In this document: in pieces, positions 20,180-28,799 of the stretch
Layout: each line of letters opens with the position of its first letter
Position numbering within the stretch: the stretch's first letter is position 1
From: Rhodococcus qingshengii
GTDB taxonomy: Bacteria; Actinomycetota; Actinomycetes; Mycobacteriales; Mycobacteriaceae
Assembly: GCF_021025955.1 (NCBI RefSeq)
Contig: NZ_JAJNCL010000002.1
Coordinates: 819,850-883,849, forward strand
Direction: 5' to 3'
DNA: 64,000 nt
Translations under genes and position numbers: made by a program
The notes under the pieces: generated by a model
The model's database searches: none
What the model was told of the DNA's origin: nothing
Seen by the model: only the letters and a program-made list of their open reading frames with translations

Positions 20180-21919
20180 TCAGCGCTTGCGGCGACTACC
20201 GGTGCCGAAGATGTTTCGCGAAATCTCCCGTCCCGCAGCCGAAGCTGCGGACCGCAGGAAACTCTTGACAGCCGAGTTACCCAAGATCTGCTCGGCGATG
20301 TTGGGGCCCTCAGATTCGGCCGGCGGCGGTGGCGGCAGGTCGGGCAGCGACGGAAGATCCAGAGACTGATCCGCCGTCGGCGCACCGGCAACCTTCGCCG
20401 CCAACTTCTCGTACGCCGACTCGCGGTCGATGGTCTGGCCGTACTTCTGATTCAGCGGACTCGACGACGCGGCCGACTTGATCGCGTCGTTGCCGATGGT
20501 GTCCATCAGCGACCTCGGAGGACGAATCTTGGTCCAGGCCACCGGCGTCGGTGCACCCTTTTCCGAGAGCACGGTCACGATTGCTTCACCGATGCCGAGT
20601 GAAGTCAGCGCCTTTTCCAGGTCGTAGTGCTCGGTCTTCGGGTAGGTGCGGACAGTCTTGTTGAGTGCCTTCTGGTCGTCGGGCGTGAACGCACGCAGAG
20701 CGTGCTGGACGCGCGCACCCAACTGCGACAGAACCGAATTGGGAATATCGGTCGGAAGCTGCGTGCAGAAGAACACGCCGACGCCCTTCGAACGAATCAG
20801 CTTGACAGTCTGTTCGACCTGCTGCAGGAATGCCTTCGACGCGTCCGCGAACAGAAGGTGCGCCTCGTCGAAGATGAACACCAACTTCGGCTTGTCCAGA
20901 TCTCCCTCTTCGGGCAGCGTCTGGAACAGATCCGCGAGCACCCACATCAGGAAGGTGGAGAACATCGCCGGACGCGCCGCCTGGGCACCGAGTTCGAACA
21001 GCGTGATCACACCGGCACCGCCGACGACCCGCAGCAGATCCTCGGTTTCGAGTTCCGGTTCGCCGAAGAAGGTGTCACCGCCGTCGGCTTCGAGGTTGAC
21101 CAACGCACGCAGAATCACTCCCGCCGTCGCCGAGGAAACTCCGCCGATACCCTTCAGATCCGCCTTGCCCTCAGCGCTCGTCAGGTGGGCGATGACCGAA
21201 CGCAGATCCTTGAGGTCCAGCAGGGCCAGGCCCTGAGTGTCGGCCCAGTGGAAGATCAGTCCGAGAGTCGACTCCTGGGTCTCGTTGAGGCCCAACACTT
21301 TACTGAGCAGAATCGGCCCGAAACTGGTGATGGTCGCGCGCACCGGGATACCGATTCCGTCGGTACCCAACGACAAGAACTCGACCGGCATCCCCGCAGG
21401 AGTCCACGAATCGTCTCCCGTCTCGACTGCGCGAGACTTCATCTTCTCGCTCGGATCCCCCGCCTTCGACAGACCCGAGAGATCGCCCTTGACGTCGGCC
21501 ATCACCACTGGCACACCCGCGGCGGACAGCTGCTCGGCGATGCCCTGCAACGTCTTGGTCTTGCCGGTACCCGTCGCACCGGCGATCAGACCGTGACGGT
21601 TGATCGTCGCCAACGGAATCCGCACCCGCGCGGTGGGATCTGCCACTCCGTCGATCACCACCGAGCCGAGCTCGAGTGCCCGCCCCTCGGATGAGTAGCC
21701 CGCCGCGATTTCAGCTGCAGCACCCGAGGGCGTCGCGGCGACGGGGGTGGCTCCTGCGGATGCTTCGGCCTCAGCGACAGCGGCTTCCTTCTCTGCTTCC
21801 TCAGCTGCTGCAGCAGCTTCAGCGGCAATCCGAGCGGCTTCGGCAGCGGCGGCCTTTGCAGCTTTCGCCTTCTCCGCCGGCGTCAGCGGCGCAGCTCCGT
21901 CCTTCGGATCCACGGTCAT
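20180..21919 (-). CDS. HerA-like ATPase (DUF853 family)
   Basis: 579 residues from the ATG at 21919, selected for the GAGGAGG ribosome site; a longer frame to 21982 lacks one. The first ~75 residues are an Ala/Glu/Lys-rich coiled-coil-like region. The ATPase core follows, with Walker [11 protein letters not shown], then [12 protein letters not shown] and Walker [11 protein letters not shown]. This is the DUF853/HerA-FtsK superfamily member typical of bacteria (Rv2510c in M. tuberculosis by recall); DNA-pumping activity is expected but the cellular role is unsettled. It is divergent from orn, a conserved arrangement. Confidence 0.85.
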   Translation of the reverse strand: MTVDPKDGAAPLTPAEKAKAAKAAAAEAARIAAEAAAAAEEAEKEAAVAEAEASAGATPVAATPSGAAAEIAAGYSSEGRALELGSVVIDGVADPTARVRIPLATINRHGLIAGATGTGKTKTLQGIAEQLSAAGVPVVMADVKGDLSGLSKAGDPSEKMKSRAVETGDDSWTPAGMPVEFLSLGTDGIGIPVRATITSFGPILLSKVLGLNETQESTLGLIFHWADTQGLALLDLKDLRSVIAHLTSAEGKADLKGIGGVSSATAGVILRALVNLEADGGDTFFGEPELETEDLLRVVGGAGVITLFELGAQAARPAMFSTFLMWVLADLFQTLPEEGDLDKPKLVFIFDEAHLLFADASKAFLQQVEQTVKLIRSKGVGVFFCTQLPTDIPNSVLSQLGARVQHALRAFTPDDQKALNKTVRTYPKTEHYDLEKALTSLGIGEAIVTVLSEKGAPTPVAWTKIRPPRSLMDTIGNDAIKSAASSSPLNQKYGQTIDRESAYEKLAAKVAGAPTADQSLDLPSLPDLPPPPPAESEGPNIAEQILGNSAVKSFLRSAASAAGREISRNIFGTGSRRKR

Positions 21920-22040
21920 CGAAAAGCCCTCCTCGTTGCAATGCGGCGAAGTTCTTGTCATCACCCGAGCGCCGTCCTGCACACACCCGAGTTTCCACCG
22001 CAGACCTTATCCCGCGCCCGCGCGCACTACTGTGTTCCTG

Positions 22041-22640
22041 GTGCAGGACAAATTGGTATGGATCGATTGTGAAATGACCGGGCTGCGACTCGAGTCGGAC
22101 AAACTCATCGAGATCGCGGCTCTGGTGACCGACAGCGACTTGAACATCTTGGGCGAAGGTGTGGACATCGTCATCCACGCCGACGACGACGCGTTGGCTG
22201 CCATGCCCGACGTCGTGAAGAAGATGCATGCAAAGTCGGGACTGACCGAAGAGGTCCGAAAGTCGACGGTCACCCTCGCCGAGGCGGAGAAAGAAGTGCT
22301 CGCGTACATCCGCAAGCACGTTCCCGTCGCCGGTACGGCGCCCTTGGCAGGTAATTCCATCGCCACCGACCGCGGGTTCATCTCACGCGACATGACGGCG
22401 CTGGACACCTACCTGCACTACCGGATGATCGATGTCAGCTCCATCAAGGAACTTTCCCGTCGCTGGTACCCGCGAATATACTTCGGCCAGCCCGAAAAAG
22501 GTCTCGCCCACCGAGCGCTCGCCGACATCAAGGAATCCATCCGCGAACTCAAGTACTACCGCGGCACTGCATTTGTCGCGGCGCCCGGACCGTCGAGCGC
22601 GGAGATCGCAGCCGTCGTAGAGGGCTTGGGTCCCGCCTGA
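22041..22640 (+). CDS. orn: oligoribonuclease
   Basis: Degrades di- to penta-ribonucleotides to mononucleotides in the cytoplasm, the last step of mRNA turnover and of pGpG removal. 199 residues, the family length. The DEDDh active site is visible: D-C-E-M-T-G-L near the N-terminus, I-S-R-D-M in the middle and [13 protein letters not shown] near the end. The GTG start at 22041 gives [12 protein letters not shown]; an in-frame GTG at 22032 is an alternative, and neither has a strong ribosome site. It is divergent from the HerA-like gene and is followed by tRNA-His, as in mycobacteria. Confidence 0.93.
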   Translation: MQDKLVWIDCEMTGLRLESDKLIEIAALVTDSDLNILGEGVDIVIHADDDALAAMPDVVKKMHAKSGLTEEVRKSTVTLAEAEKEVLAYIRKHVPVAGTAPLAGNSIATDRGFISRDMTALDTYLHYRMIDVSSIKELSRRWYPRIYFGQPEKGLAHRALADIKESIRELKYYRGTAFVAAPGPSSAEIAAVVEGLGPA

Positions 22641-22724
22641 CCTGCCGATTGGCATACTGACCGACTTTCGCGCTAGTATCTCTTTCGTCAAAGCAGCCGG
22701 GTCAAACCGGTGGCCGAGGCAATG

Positions 22725-22797
22725 GTGGGCGTAGTTCAGTTGGTAGAGCACCAGGTTGTGATCCTGGCTGTCGCGGGTTCGAGTCCCGTCGCTCACC
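22725..22797 (+). tRNA. tRNA-His (GTG)
   Basis: Full cloverleaf: acceptor GTGGGCG pairs with CGCTCAC (one G-T pair), anticodon loop TTGTGAT with anticodon GTG, T-loop GGTTCGAGTCC. The base before position 1 is G (22724) and the discriminator is C, the identity pair of tRNA-His. CCA is not fully encoded. Confidence 0.95.
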
Positions 22798-22803
22798 CAA
22801 GCG

Positions 22804-22846
22804 GAACCCCCGAGAATGTCGGAAGACATTTTCGGGGGTTCTTTTG
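22804..22846 (+). terminator. intrinsic terminator after tRNA-His
   Basis: 17-base arms (22804-22820, 22825-22841) with one mismatch, GGAA tetraloop, followed by TTTT. It is a canonical rho-independent terminator. Confidence 0.85.
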
Positions 22847-22905
22847 GTTTGTGTCCCACCCCCAATCTCCCCTTCCCCAGCCGAGTGCCCGGGCCCGTCC
22901 CCGGG

Positions 22906-22961
22906 CCGAGCGAACGTACCTCTCATCGCCTCAGATAGACCGAGAGGCACTTTCGCTCGCA
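22906..22961 (+). repeat. 56-bp hairpin repeat, copy 1
   Basis: Identical to 24434-24489 except for one base (A versus G in the loop-proximal part). Outer arms CGAGCGAACGTACCTCTC and GAGAGGCACTTTCGCTCG pair with two mismatches. It sits 41 bases beyond the stop of the MerR gene. Confidence 0.92.
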
Positions 22962-23002
22962 TCGAGGTAGCCGGAAATCATCGCAAATCACCCACCCGAC
23001 GA

Positions 23003-23413
23003 TCACTCGGCTCGCGGATGCGGCTCCCAGACACCTGCGACGGTCCCCTCGCGAACGTGTCGCTCATATACCGAAACCTTGTCGTGAATGACGTTCAGGT
23101 TGTCCTGCATCGCAGCGATCCTGGATCGAATCAACTCCTCATGCGACTGCAAAAGCGAAAGCCGCTCCTTCTCGTTTCCTGGCCCGGACCTGACGAGTGC
23201 GGCGAATTCGCGGATAGTGGCGATCGGCATACCCGAGTCTCGGAAGCGATTGCACAGCTTCAACCAAGAGACATCGCTTTCGGAGTACACCCGACGCCCA
23301 CCAGCCGAGCGCGCAACCTCGTGAACGAGCAACTCTTCACGCTCGAAGTAGCGGAGAGAATCGATGCTGATACCGGTCTCGACGGCTACATCACCGATCA
23401 AAAGTTCGCGCAT
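23003..23413 (-). CDS. MerR-family transcriptional regulator
   Basis: 136 residues. N-terminal MerR winged helix: LLIGDVAVETGISIDSLRYF, E-R-E-E-L-L, G-G-R-R-V-Y. A long coiled-coil dimerisation helix follows (about residues 85-120) and the C-terminus is short and lacks metal-binding cysteines, so a metal sensor of the classic type is unlikely. ATG at 23413. It is divergent from a short-chain dehydrogenase gene across 55 bases that contain a MerR-type promoter, so activation of that gene is a strong inference. The pair lies between two 56-bp repeats. Confidence 0.88.
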   Translation of the reverse strand: MRELLIGDVAVETGISIDSLRYFEREELLVHEVARSAGGRRVYSESDVSWLKLCNRFRDSGMPIATIREFAALVRSGPGNEKERLSLLQSHEELIRSRIAAMQDNLNVIHDKVSVYERHVREGTVAGVWEPHPRAE

Positions 23414-23430
23414 TGCCCGGCTACCTTTCC

Positions 23431-23461
23431 TTGACCTGGAGTGCCCTCCAGATTTTACGTT
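23431..23461 (+). promoter_or_regulatory. MerR-type promoter with 19-bp spacer
   Basis: TTGACC (23431-23436), 19-base spacer, TACGTT (23456-23461). The spacer contains the palindrome CTGGAGTGCCCTCCAG (23436-23451). Overlong spacers with a central operator are the hallmark of promoters untwisted by MerR activators. The predicted start point is about 23468, at the ATG itself. Confidence 0.75.
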
Positions 23462-23468
23462 CGCGGTC

Positions 23469-24431
23469 ATGAATTCCATCCAGCGCAAAATCAACACCGG
23501 ATTTGCCCGAACCTCCACCGCCGACGACGCACTTTCCGGATTAGATCTGACCGGCACCACCGCATTGGTCACTGGCGGGTACTCCGGGCTCGGATTCGAG
23601 ATTTCGCGGTCACTTGCTTCGGTCGGCGCGCGAGTTGTAGTTCTTGCCCGCCGACCAGAACAGGCACGGGGTGCCGTGGCCGACTTTCCAGGCATCGAAG
23701 TACGAGCGTGCGACCTGTCGGACCCGAGCAGTGTCAGATCGTGTGCGCGAGAAATGCTCGAATCCCGGATCAGTCCGGACATCGTCATCTGCAATGCGGG
23801 AATCATGGCCTGCCCGGAGGTCCGAGTCGGGTCCGACTGGGAATCACAGTTCGCGATCAATCACCTCGGGCACTTTGTACTGGTGAACCTGCTTGCACCT
23901 GGCTTGCCTACAAACGGCTCTCGCGTGGTCTCGGTCTCGTCGGCGGGACACTTTCTGTCGGGAGTGCGTTGGGATGACATACATTTCCGCAAGGGTTACG
24001 ACCGCTGGCTTGCGTATGGTCAGGCCAAGACTGCAAATGCTCTCTTCGCTGTACAGCTCGCGAGCGCCGGTGCTTCACGCGGAATTACTGCGTTCTCCGT
24101 CCATCCCGGGAGCATCCTCACTCCCCTTCAACGTCACTTCTCCGCATCGGAGAAACACGATCTCGGATGGACGACGCCGAATGGCGACGCCGTGCCGGGA
24201 TTCAAGACTCCCGCCCAGGGCGCCGCTACAACGGTGTGGGCGGCGACGGCACCGATACTCGTCGATCACGCCGGCGCGTACCTCCAGGACTGCAACATCG
24301 CGGACGTCGCGCAGACCGATGACATGAGCGTCGGCGGCGTGAAGCCTTGGGCCACCGATCCCGACGACGCACTCAGATTGTGGGCGCTGTCCGTTGAGAT
24401 GACCGGAGTGGACGCCTTCGATCGACGCTGA
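23469..24431 (+). CDS. short-chain dehydrogenase/reductase under MerR control
   Basis: 320 residues, longer than the minimal SDR and close to the retinol-dehydrogenase/protochlorophyllide-reductase-like group. NADP motif V-T-G-G-Y-S-G-L-G, then C-N-A-G-I-M, N-H-L-G-H-F, catalytic Ser in V-S-V-S-S-A-G-H, and Tyr-Lys in Y-G-Q-A-K-T-A-N. The ATG at 23469 coincides with the predicted transcription start, so translation is probably leaderless; the open frame extends upstream but would include the promoter. The substrate is unknown. Induced reduction of a toxic carbonyl compound would fit the regulator, but this is inference. Confidence 0.85.
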   Translation: MNSIQRKINTGFARTSTADDALSGLDLTGTTALVTGGYSGLGFEISRSLASVGARVVVLARRPEQARGAVADFPGIEVRACDLSDPSSVRSCAREMLESRISPDIVICNAGIMACPEVRVGSDWESQFAINHLGHFVLVNLLAPGLPTNGSRVVSVSSAGHFLSGVRWDDIHFRKGYDRWLAYGQAKTANALFAVQLASAGASRGITAFSVHPGSILTPLQRHFSASEKHDLGWTTPNGDAVPGFKTPAQGAATTVWAATAPILVDHAGAYLQDCNIADVAQTDDMSVGGVKPWATDPDDALRLWALSVEMTGVDAFDRR

Positions 24432-24433
24432 CA

Positions 24434-24489
24434 CCGAGCGAACGTACCTCTCGTCGCCTCAGATAGACCGAGAGGCACTTTCGCTCGCA
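24434..24489 (+). repeat. 56-bp hairpin repeat, copy 2
   Basis: Same orientation and, but for one base, same sequence as 22906-22961. It begins two bases after the dehydrogenase stop. Each copy can fold as an 18-bp stem with about 20 bases of loop. Both copies lie at 3' ends of genes. Confidence 0.92.
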
Positions 24490-24504
24490 AAAGGAGTGCA
24501 GATG

Positions 24505-24540
24505 CAGAATGCCCCCAACCGGACGGTCGGGGGCATTCTG
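24505..24540. terminator. terminator between dehydrogenase and L,D-transpeptidase genes
   Basis: Perfect 12-base arms (24505-24516, 24529-24540); the loop itself contains ACCG/CGGT, extending the stem. It lies between two convergent genes. Confidence 0.75.
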
Positions 24541-24564
24541 ACGTTCAGTGCTTCAGGGACGCGC

Positions 24565-25800
24565 TCAGACGTCCGCGTTGCCGGTCTTCCAGACACTCCA
24601 CGGGATGTTCCAGTCACCGAGGCCGTCGGTGCCGGAGAGTGTGCCGCCGACGGTGTTCTTGACCACGACGATGTCCCCGCGCTTGGTGTTGTCGTAGACC
24701 CACTTGGCGTTGGACGGGCTCAGGTTGAGGCAGCCATGGCTGGTGTTGGAGTAGCCCTGCTGCCCGACCGACCACGGTGCCGAGTGGAAGAAGATGCCGC
24801 TGTAGGACATTCGGGTCGCCCAGTCGACGGGGGTCTTGTAACCCTGAGCGGAGGTGACCGGGACGCCGTACGTGGACGAGTCCATGATCATGTTTGCGAA
24901 GCGGTCGCCGATGATGTAGACGCCGTTGTCGGTGGGAGTGCTGTCCTTGCCCATGGAGGTGGGCATGGTCATGACGGTTTCGCCATTTACCTGGAACGTG
25001 ACCTGCTTGGTGTTGTCGTCCGCCGTGGCGATGACGGCGTCACCGATGGTGAAGGAACTCTTCGCGTCTTCCTGCCCGAAGACTCCCTTTCCCAGATTGC
25101 GCCCGTACACGTTGACGTTCACGTCGACCTTGGTGCCCGGTGCCCAGTAGTTCTCCGGACGCCAACGGACCTCACGATTGTTGACCCAGTAGAACGCACC
25201 TTCGACGGCGGGAGTCGTGGTGACGGTGATCGCGGCTTCGGCAGCCTTGCGATCCGGGATGTTCTCGTCGAACTGCACGGCGATGGGCTGACCGATGCCG
25301 ACCACGTCGCCCTCGTTCGGCAAGACGTACGGCTTGGTGACGTTGCCGGGCGCGCTGGTGGTGAAGGACGTGACCGTCGTACTGGCGCCACCCAATCCGT
25401 ACGCGCGGGCCTCGATCTTGTACTTGCGGTTGTATCCGAGCGGCTCGGTGGTCGTCCACGACGCACCGTCGGCGTTGATAGCGCCGGCAACTGCCTTGCC
25501 GTCCTGATTGACCATCGTCACGTCGGACAGGGCACCGTCGGCGACGTTGATCTTGACCGGGTCACCCGGTGAGAAGCCGACAGCCCCGTCTGCGGCGGTC
25601 GAGGTGAGCTTCGGCTTGATGAGTTCGGTGAGCGGATTGGAATCGATCGGCGCCGATCCCTCTGTGCTGACGTCCTTGCCACCCGACGTGCACGCGGTCA
25701 TCAGAACGAGCGCACCGAGTGACACCGCGATCATCGCCGCGCCCTTCGACGCTCGACCGTTCCCCCCGCGCACGGACAGACCCCACCTTTGACGACTCAT
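24565..25800 (-). CDS. L,D-transpeptidase lipoprotein (LdtB-like)
   Basis: Forms 3-3 cross-links in peptidoglycan on the outer side of the membrane. 411 residues from the ATG at 25800, with GGAG eight bases upstream. Basic N-terminus, hydrophobic segment and lipobox L-M-T-A-C give a lipoprotein. Two immunoglobulin-like domains (to about residue 260) precede the YkuD catalytic domain, whose signature is F-F-H-S-A-P-W then T-S-H-G-C-L-N-L with the catalytic Cys near residue 357. A C-terminal subdomain with W-N-I-P-W follows. The architecture is that of mycobacterial LdtB/LdtA; Rv2518c lies between orn and the bcp-fas block in M. tuberculosis by recall, matching this position. Confidence 0.92.
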   Translation of the reverse strand: MSRQRWGLSVRGGNGRASKGAAMIAVSLGALVLMTACTSGGKDVSTEGSAPIDSNPLTELIKPKLTSTAADGAVGFSPGDPVKINVADGALSDVTMVNQDGKAVAGAINADGASWTTTEPLGYNRKYKIEARAYGLGGASTTVTSFTTSAPGNVTKPYVLPNEGDVVGIGQPIAVQFDENIPDRKAAEAAITVTTTPAVEGAFYWVNNREVRWRPENYWAPGTKVDVNVNVYGRNLGKGVFGQEDAKSSFTIGDAVIATADDNTKQVTFQVNGETVMTMPTSMGKDSTPTDNGVYIIGDRFANMIMDSSTYGVPVTSAQGYKTPVDWATRMSYSGIFFHSAPWSVGQQGYSNTSHGCLNLSPSNAKWVYDNTKRGDIVVVKNTVGGTLSGTDGLGDWNIPWSVWKTGNADV

Positions 25801-26073
25801 CGTTCGACTCCGCTTCACAATTTCTCCGACTAACTTCCGCGTCACATGCGAATCCCACTTACCGGAAGGCAAGTGGGACTTGCGGTATGACTGCGCTACA
25901 TCAATGATGCCAGGCGCGCTCGTTACCAACGGTCATGAAGGGCCACGCCGTCAGTAACGTTCAAGTATCAATCGCTCCGAACCGTCCGTTTTGTTACTGC
26001 TTGTGGCGGATTTCCTCCGATCGGACTACGGCAGTGAAGCCTCCACCTGGCGATTTGCTCCCGAACCGGCGAT
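25801..26073. other. intergenic region upstream of the L,D-transpeptidase gene and tRNA-Lys
   Basis: No gene seen. An 8-base inverted repeat (TCCCACTT 25853-25860, AAGTGGGA 25871-25878) lies about 55-80 bases upstream of the L,D-transpeptidase start and could form a leader hairpin on that transcript. The right end runs into the 109-bp repeat that carries tRNA-Lys. Confidence 0.4.
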
Positions 26074-26182
26074 TCGGCTAATGTTCTGTCTCGCAAGAGC
26101 GAGCGCCTATAGCTCAGTTGGTAGAGCAAGTGACTCTTAATCACTGGGTCCGGGGTTCGAGTCCCTGTGGGCGCACTTGCAA
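26074..26182 (+). repeat. 109-bp direct repeat with tRNA-Lys, copy 1
   Basis: Identical base for base to 27792-27900. It covers 29 bases of upstream (probably promoter) sequence, the entire tRNA-Lys and seven bases after it. Confidence 0.95.
26103..26175 (+). tRNA. tRNA-Lys (CTT), copy 1
   Basis: Cloverleaf with acceptor GCGCCTA/TGGGCGC (one T-G type pair), D-arm AGCTCAGTTGGTAGAGC, anticodon loop ACTCTTAAT with anticodon CTT, T-loop GGTTCGAGTCC, discriminator A. CCA not encoded. Identical to the copy at 27821. Confidence 0.95.
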
Positions 26183-26186
26183 AAGT

Positions 26187-26220
26187 CCCCACCTTCTTCG
26201 GAAGGTGGGGATTTTTCTTT
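26187..26220 (+). terminator. intrinsic terminator after tRNA-Lys copy 1
   Basis: Perfect 10-base arms (26187-26196, 26201-26210) with a TTCG tetraloop, followed by ATTTTTCTTT. Confidence 0.9.
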
Positions 26221-26286
26221 GTGTCGTGGCGAACAGGTTGTGGTGAATAGACTTCACAGTTATCGGAACCACGGCCTGGAGGACTG

Positions 26287-27727
26287 ATGACCGAGCGCGA
26301 AACCACATCTGGCAGCGAGCTGGCATTTGCCGGGGTGGCGGGTCAGGCCGCTCTGATCCGGTCCGGAGACTTGTCGGCCCGCGAGCTCACCGAGAACACG
26401 CTTCGTCGGATCGAACGCCTCGATACGACGCTCAATGCTTTTGTGCGAGTTCTCGCAGACGAAGCGCTCGACGAGGCGACACGGCTCGATCAGCGCCAGG
26501 CCGACGGCCACAGCCTGGGCCCACTGCACGGAGTACCGATCGCGATCAAAGACGAGAACGACGTCGCCGGAACGCCGACGACGTACGGCGGTGCGGCAGC
26601 AACTCGCATCGCCTCCACTGACTCGGAGGTCGTTCGCCGTTTGCGCGAGGCCGGCGCGGTGATCGTCGGCAAGACGACGATGCCCGAGTTCGGCATCTGG
26701 CCCTTCACCGAGACCGCCGCAAACGGCTACACCAGAAACCCTTGGGACACTGGCGTATCAACCGGCGGATCGAGCGGAGGATCTGCGTCGGCCGTCGCCT
26801 CGGGAATGGTCGCGGCGGCGATAGGCGGCGACGGCGGCGGTTCCATTCGATTGCCTTCGGCTTTCTGCGGCCTGTTCGGACTGAAACCGCAGCGTGGCCG
26901 GGTGAGCACCGCTCCGAACCGAAACCTCTGGCGCGGACTCGGCACGCTCGGCCCTCTCACTCGTTCCGTGGAGGACAGCGCACTCGTGTACGACGCGATC
27001 ACCGGCACCACCGGGACCGACGACTACACAGCCGAACCGCTCCGAACCGCTCCGAACCGGCTTTACCGCCTCGGCCGCGACGGCTCCCGGGCCGCTTCGC
27101 ATCGCGGTGTCCACCCGGAGTCCGGTCCGGGGAGTACGCCCGTCCGCGGAGGTCGTTGCCGCGGTGCACTCAGCCGCAGAGATGTTGAGCGCGTTGGGAC
27201 ATCACGTCGAAGAACACGACCCCGAGTACCCGGATGCAACTGCGGCATTTCTCCCCCAGGTACTCGGCGGCGTCCGCGACGAGGCACTGCGCGTCGATCA
27301 TCCGGCGCTCCTCGAGAAGCGCACGCGCGCACTCGCGTCCATCGGTCGGATAGCCGCCCCTGCGCGCGTCGGAAAATTCGCATACCGCAAAGGTGAGCGA
27401 ATTGCAGCGACGGTCAACCAGGTCTTCGACACCTTCGACCTGGTCCTGATGCCGACGACGCCCGCCTTGCCGCGCCCGATCGGACAGTTAGAAGGAACCG
27501 GCCTTCTGTCCGCAGTCCGTAAGGCGTTGCCGATCGCCGCCTATTGTTCGATCTGGAATGTCTGCGGCAATCCGGCGGCCGCCGTGCCCGCCGGATTCTC
27601 CGAACGCGGACTCCCCCTGAGCGTCCAACTGGTTGCGCGCAGCGGTGGCGAATCGACGATTCTCGCCGTCGCACAGCAGTTGGAACGCACCGTCCGCTGG
27701 CCGGATTCGCGCCCGCCATACTCGTGA
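26287..27727 (+). pseudogene. amidase-signature family gene, frameshifted
   Basis: The N-terminal part (26287 to about 27050) is a typical amidase: catalytic Lys in H-G-V-P-I-A-I-K-D, the Gly/Ser-rich signature G-V-S-T-G-G-S-S-G-G-S-A-S-A-V-A with the cis-Ser/Ser pair, and D-G-G-G-S-I-R-L-P-S-A. The frame is then lost, and the C-terminal part (S-T-R-S-P-V-R-G-V-R onwards to 27727) continues in the +1 frame. The break coincides with a 10-base tandem duplication at 27032-27060; removing one unit rejoins the frames as A-E-P-L-R-T-G-F-T-A-S-A-A-T. The intact protein would be about 476 residues, normal for the family. As written, the product would end in an unrelated tail at 27396. Inactive gene, reversible slippage or sequencing error are all possible. 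It lies between the two tRNA-Lys repeats. Confidence 0.85.
27032..27060 (+). repeat. 10-bp tandem repeat that breaks the amidase frame
   Basis: CCGAACCGCT at 27032-27041 and 27042-27051, then a partial third copy CCGAACCGG. Ten bases is not a multiple of three, so gain or loss of a unit switches the reading frame. Confidence 0.93.
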
Positions 27728-27791
27728 ATTGCAGAAGCGATGTAACCATCGTCACCACGATGAACACGCGTTTTGCAAACTCCTGAGCCTG

Positions 27792-27900
27792 TCGGCTAAT
27801 GTTCTGTCTCGCAAGAGCGAGCGCCTATAGCTCAGTTGGTAGAGCAAGTGACTCTTAATCACTGGGTCCGGGGTTCGAGTCCCTGTGGGCGCACTTGCAA
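27792..27900 (+). repeat. 109-bp direct repeat with tRNA-Lys, copy 2
   Basis: Exact duplicate of 26074-26182. The two copies flank the 1.6-kb amidase segment; the terminators that follow each copy are unrelated in sequence. Confidence 0.95.
27821..27893 (+). tRNA. tRNA-Lys (CTT), copy 2
   Basis: Identical to 26103-26175, including its upstream 29 bases. Same anticodon CTT. A separate terminator follows, so both copies look functional. Confidence 0.95.
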
Positions 27901-27932
27901 GAAGGCCCCCACCTCACGAGGTGGGGGCCTTC
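27901..27932 (+). terminator. terminator after tRNA-Lys copy 2
   Basis: Perfect 14-base arms (27901-27914, 27919-27932) with a 4-base loop, followed by TTCATGTTCT. Confidence 0.85.
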
Positions 27933-27959
27933 TTCATGTTCTGTCTTCGAAAACTCGGG

Positions 27960-28181
27960 TCAGCGAATGATCTTCCGAACCACGAGTAGCCCCACCACCG
28001 AACCGACTGCGATCAGCGCGTACTTCACTGCCGGCTCGTTGAGCTTGGCGAGCACCGTCTTCTTGGTGTTCTCGACCAGCCGTTTCGGGTTGGTGCGGAC
28101 CGTCAGTTCGTCGAGTGTGCTCGCGAGCTGGTTACGCGCCTTCTCGATCTCGCGCTCGATGCTCTCGGTGTCCCTGGGCAC
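27960..28181 (-). CDS. DUF3618 small membrane protein
   Basis: 73 residues: a charged amphipathic helix (R-D-T-E-S-I-E-R-E-I-E-K-A-R-N-Q-L) followed by N-P-K-R-L-V and a C-terminal transmembrane helix L-I-A-V-G-S-V-V-G-L-L-V-V ending R-K-I-I-R. This is the DUF3618 pattern, Rv2520c in M. tuberculosis by recall. Predicted single-pass, tail-anchored in the cytoplasmic membrane. It is divergent from bcp, as in mycobacteria. Function unknown. Confidence 0.85.
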   Translation of the reverse strand: MPRDTESIEREIEKARNQLASTLDELTVRTNPKRLVENTKKTVLAKLNEPAVKYALIAVGSVVGLLVVRKIIR

Positions 28182-28325
28182 GTGTCCTCCAACTTGTCTG
28201 TGTTCTGCTGCTCTGTGTGCGGTCTGCTGTGTGGACGCAGCGCGCCGACACTTCGCTCTACCGTAGAGGAGCAGAATGCCCTCGCGCCCACCTGCCGCGC
28301 AATTTGTCGACTAACCTCGATTCCC

Positions 28326-28799
28326 GTGACCGAGAACAGTAGATTGTCCGCCGGCGACGTCGCGCCGGATTTCACGCTCCCCGACGCCGACGGCAACGAG
28401 GTTTCGCTCCACGATTACCGCGGCCGCAAGGTCATCGTGTACTTCTACCCCGCGGCCAGCACCCCGGGATGCACCAAGCAGGCTTGCGACTTCCGCGACA
28501 GCCTCGCCGAACTGAACGGCGCCGGCCTCGAGGTCATCGGAATCTCACCGGACAAGCCCGCCAAACTCGCGAAGTTCCGCGATACCGAAGAGCTGACCTT
28601 CCCGCTTCTCTCCGATCCCGAGAAGGCGACGCTCGAAGCCTGGGGCGCGTTCGGTGAGAAGAAGATGTACGGCAAGACGGTCCAGGGCGTCATCCGCTCG
28701 ACGTTCCTCGTCGACGAGGAAGGCAAGATCGAGGTGGCCCAGTACAACGTCCGGGCCACCGGCCACGTCGCCAAGCTACGACGCGATCTGTCGGTCTAA
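28326..28799 (+). CDS. bcp: thiol peroxidase Bcp (peroxiredoxin Q)
   Basis: Reduces peroxides with electrons from thioredoxin. 157 residues from the GTG at 28326, the family length. The peroxidatic Cys49 is in S-T-P-G-C-T and the resolving Cys54 five residues on (T-K-Q-A-C), the Bcp/PrxQ arrangement. Conserved A-P-D-F-T-L-P-D at the N-terminus and R-S-T-F-L-V-D near the end. The stop overlaps the end of the convergent M20 peptidase gene by four bases. Same neighbours as Rv2521. Confidence 0.93.
   Translation: MTENSRLSAGDVAPDFTLPDADGNEVSLHDYRGRKVIVYFYPAASTPGCTKQACDFRDSLAELNGAGLEVIGISPDKPAKLAKFRDTEELTFPLLSDPEKATLEAWGAFGEKKMYGKTVQGVIRSTFLVDEEGKIEVAQYNVRATGHVAKLRRDLSV

Noticed and set aside
20180..22640. 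Toxin-antitoxin or defence role for the HerA-like ATPase with the adjacent nuclease
   Set aside because: The pair is the conserved housekeeping arrangement of a DUF853 protein with oligoribonuclease, and no NurA or SIR2-type partner is present.
22702..22962. Short minus-strand frame starting M-R-A-K-V-P-L-G-L-S-E-A, with a twin at 24266-24490
   Set aside because: The shared start is the 56-bp repeat itself and the downstream sequences are unrelated (one crosses tRNA-His), so these are repeat-derived frames, not genes.
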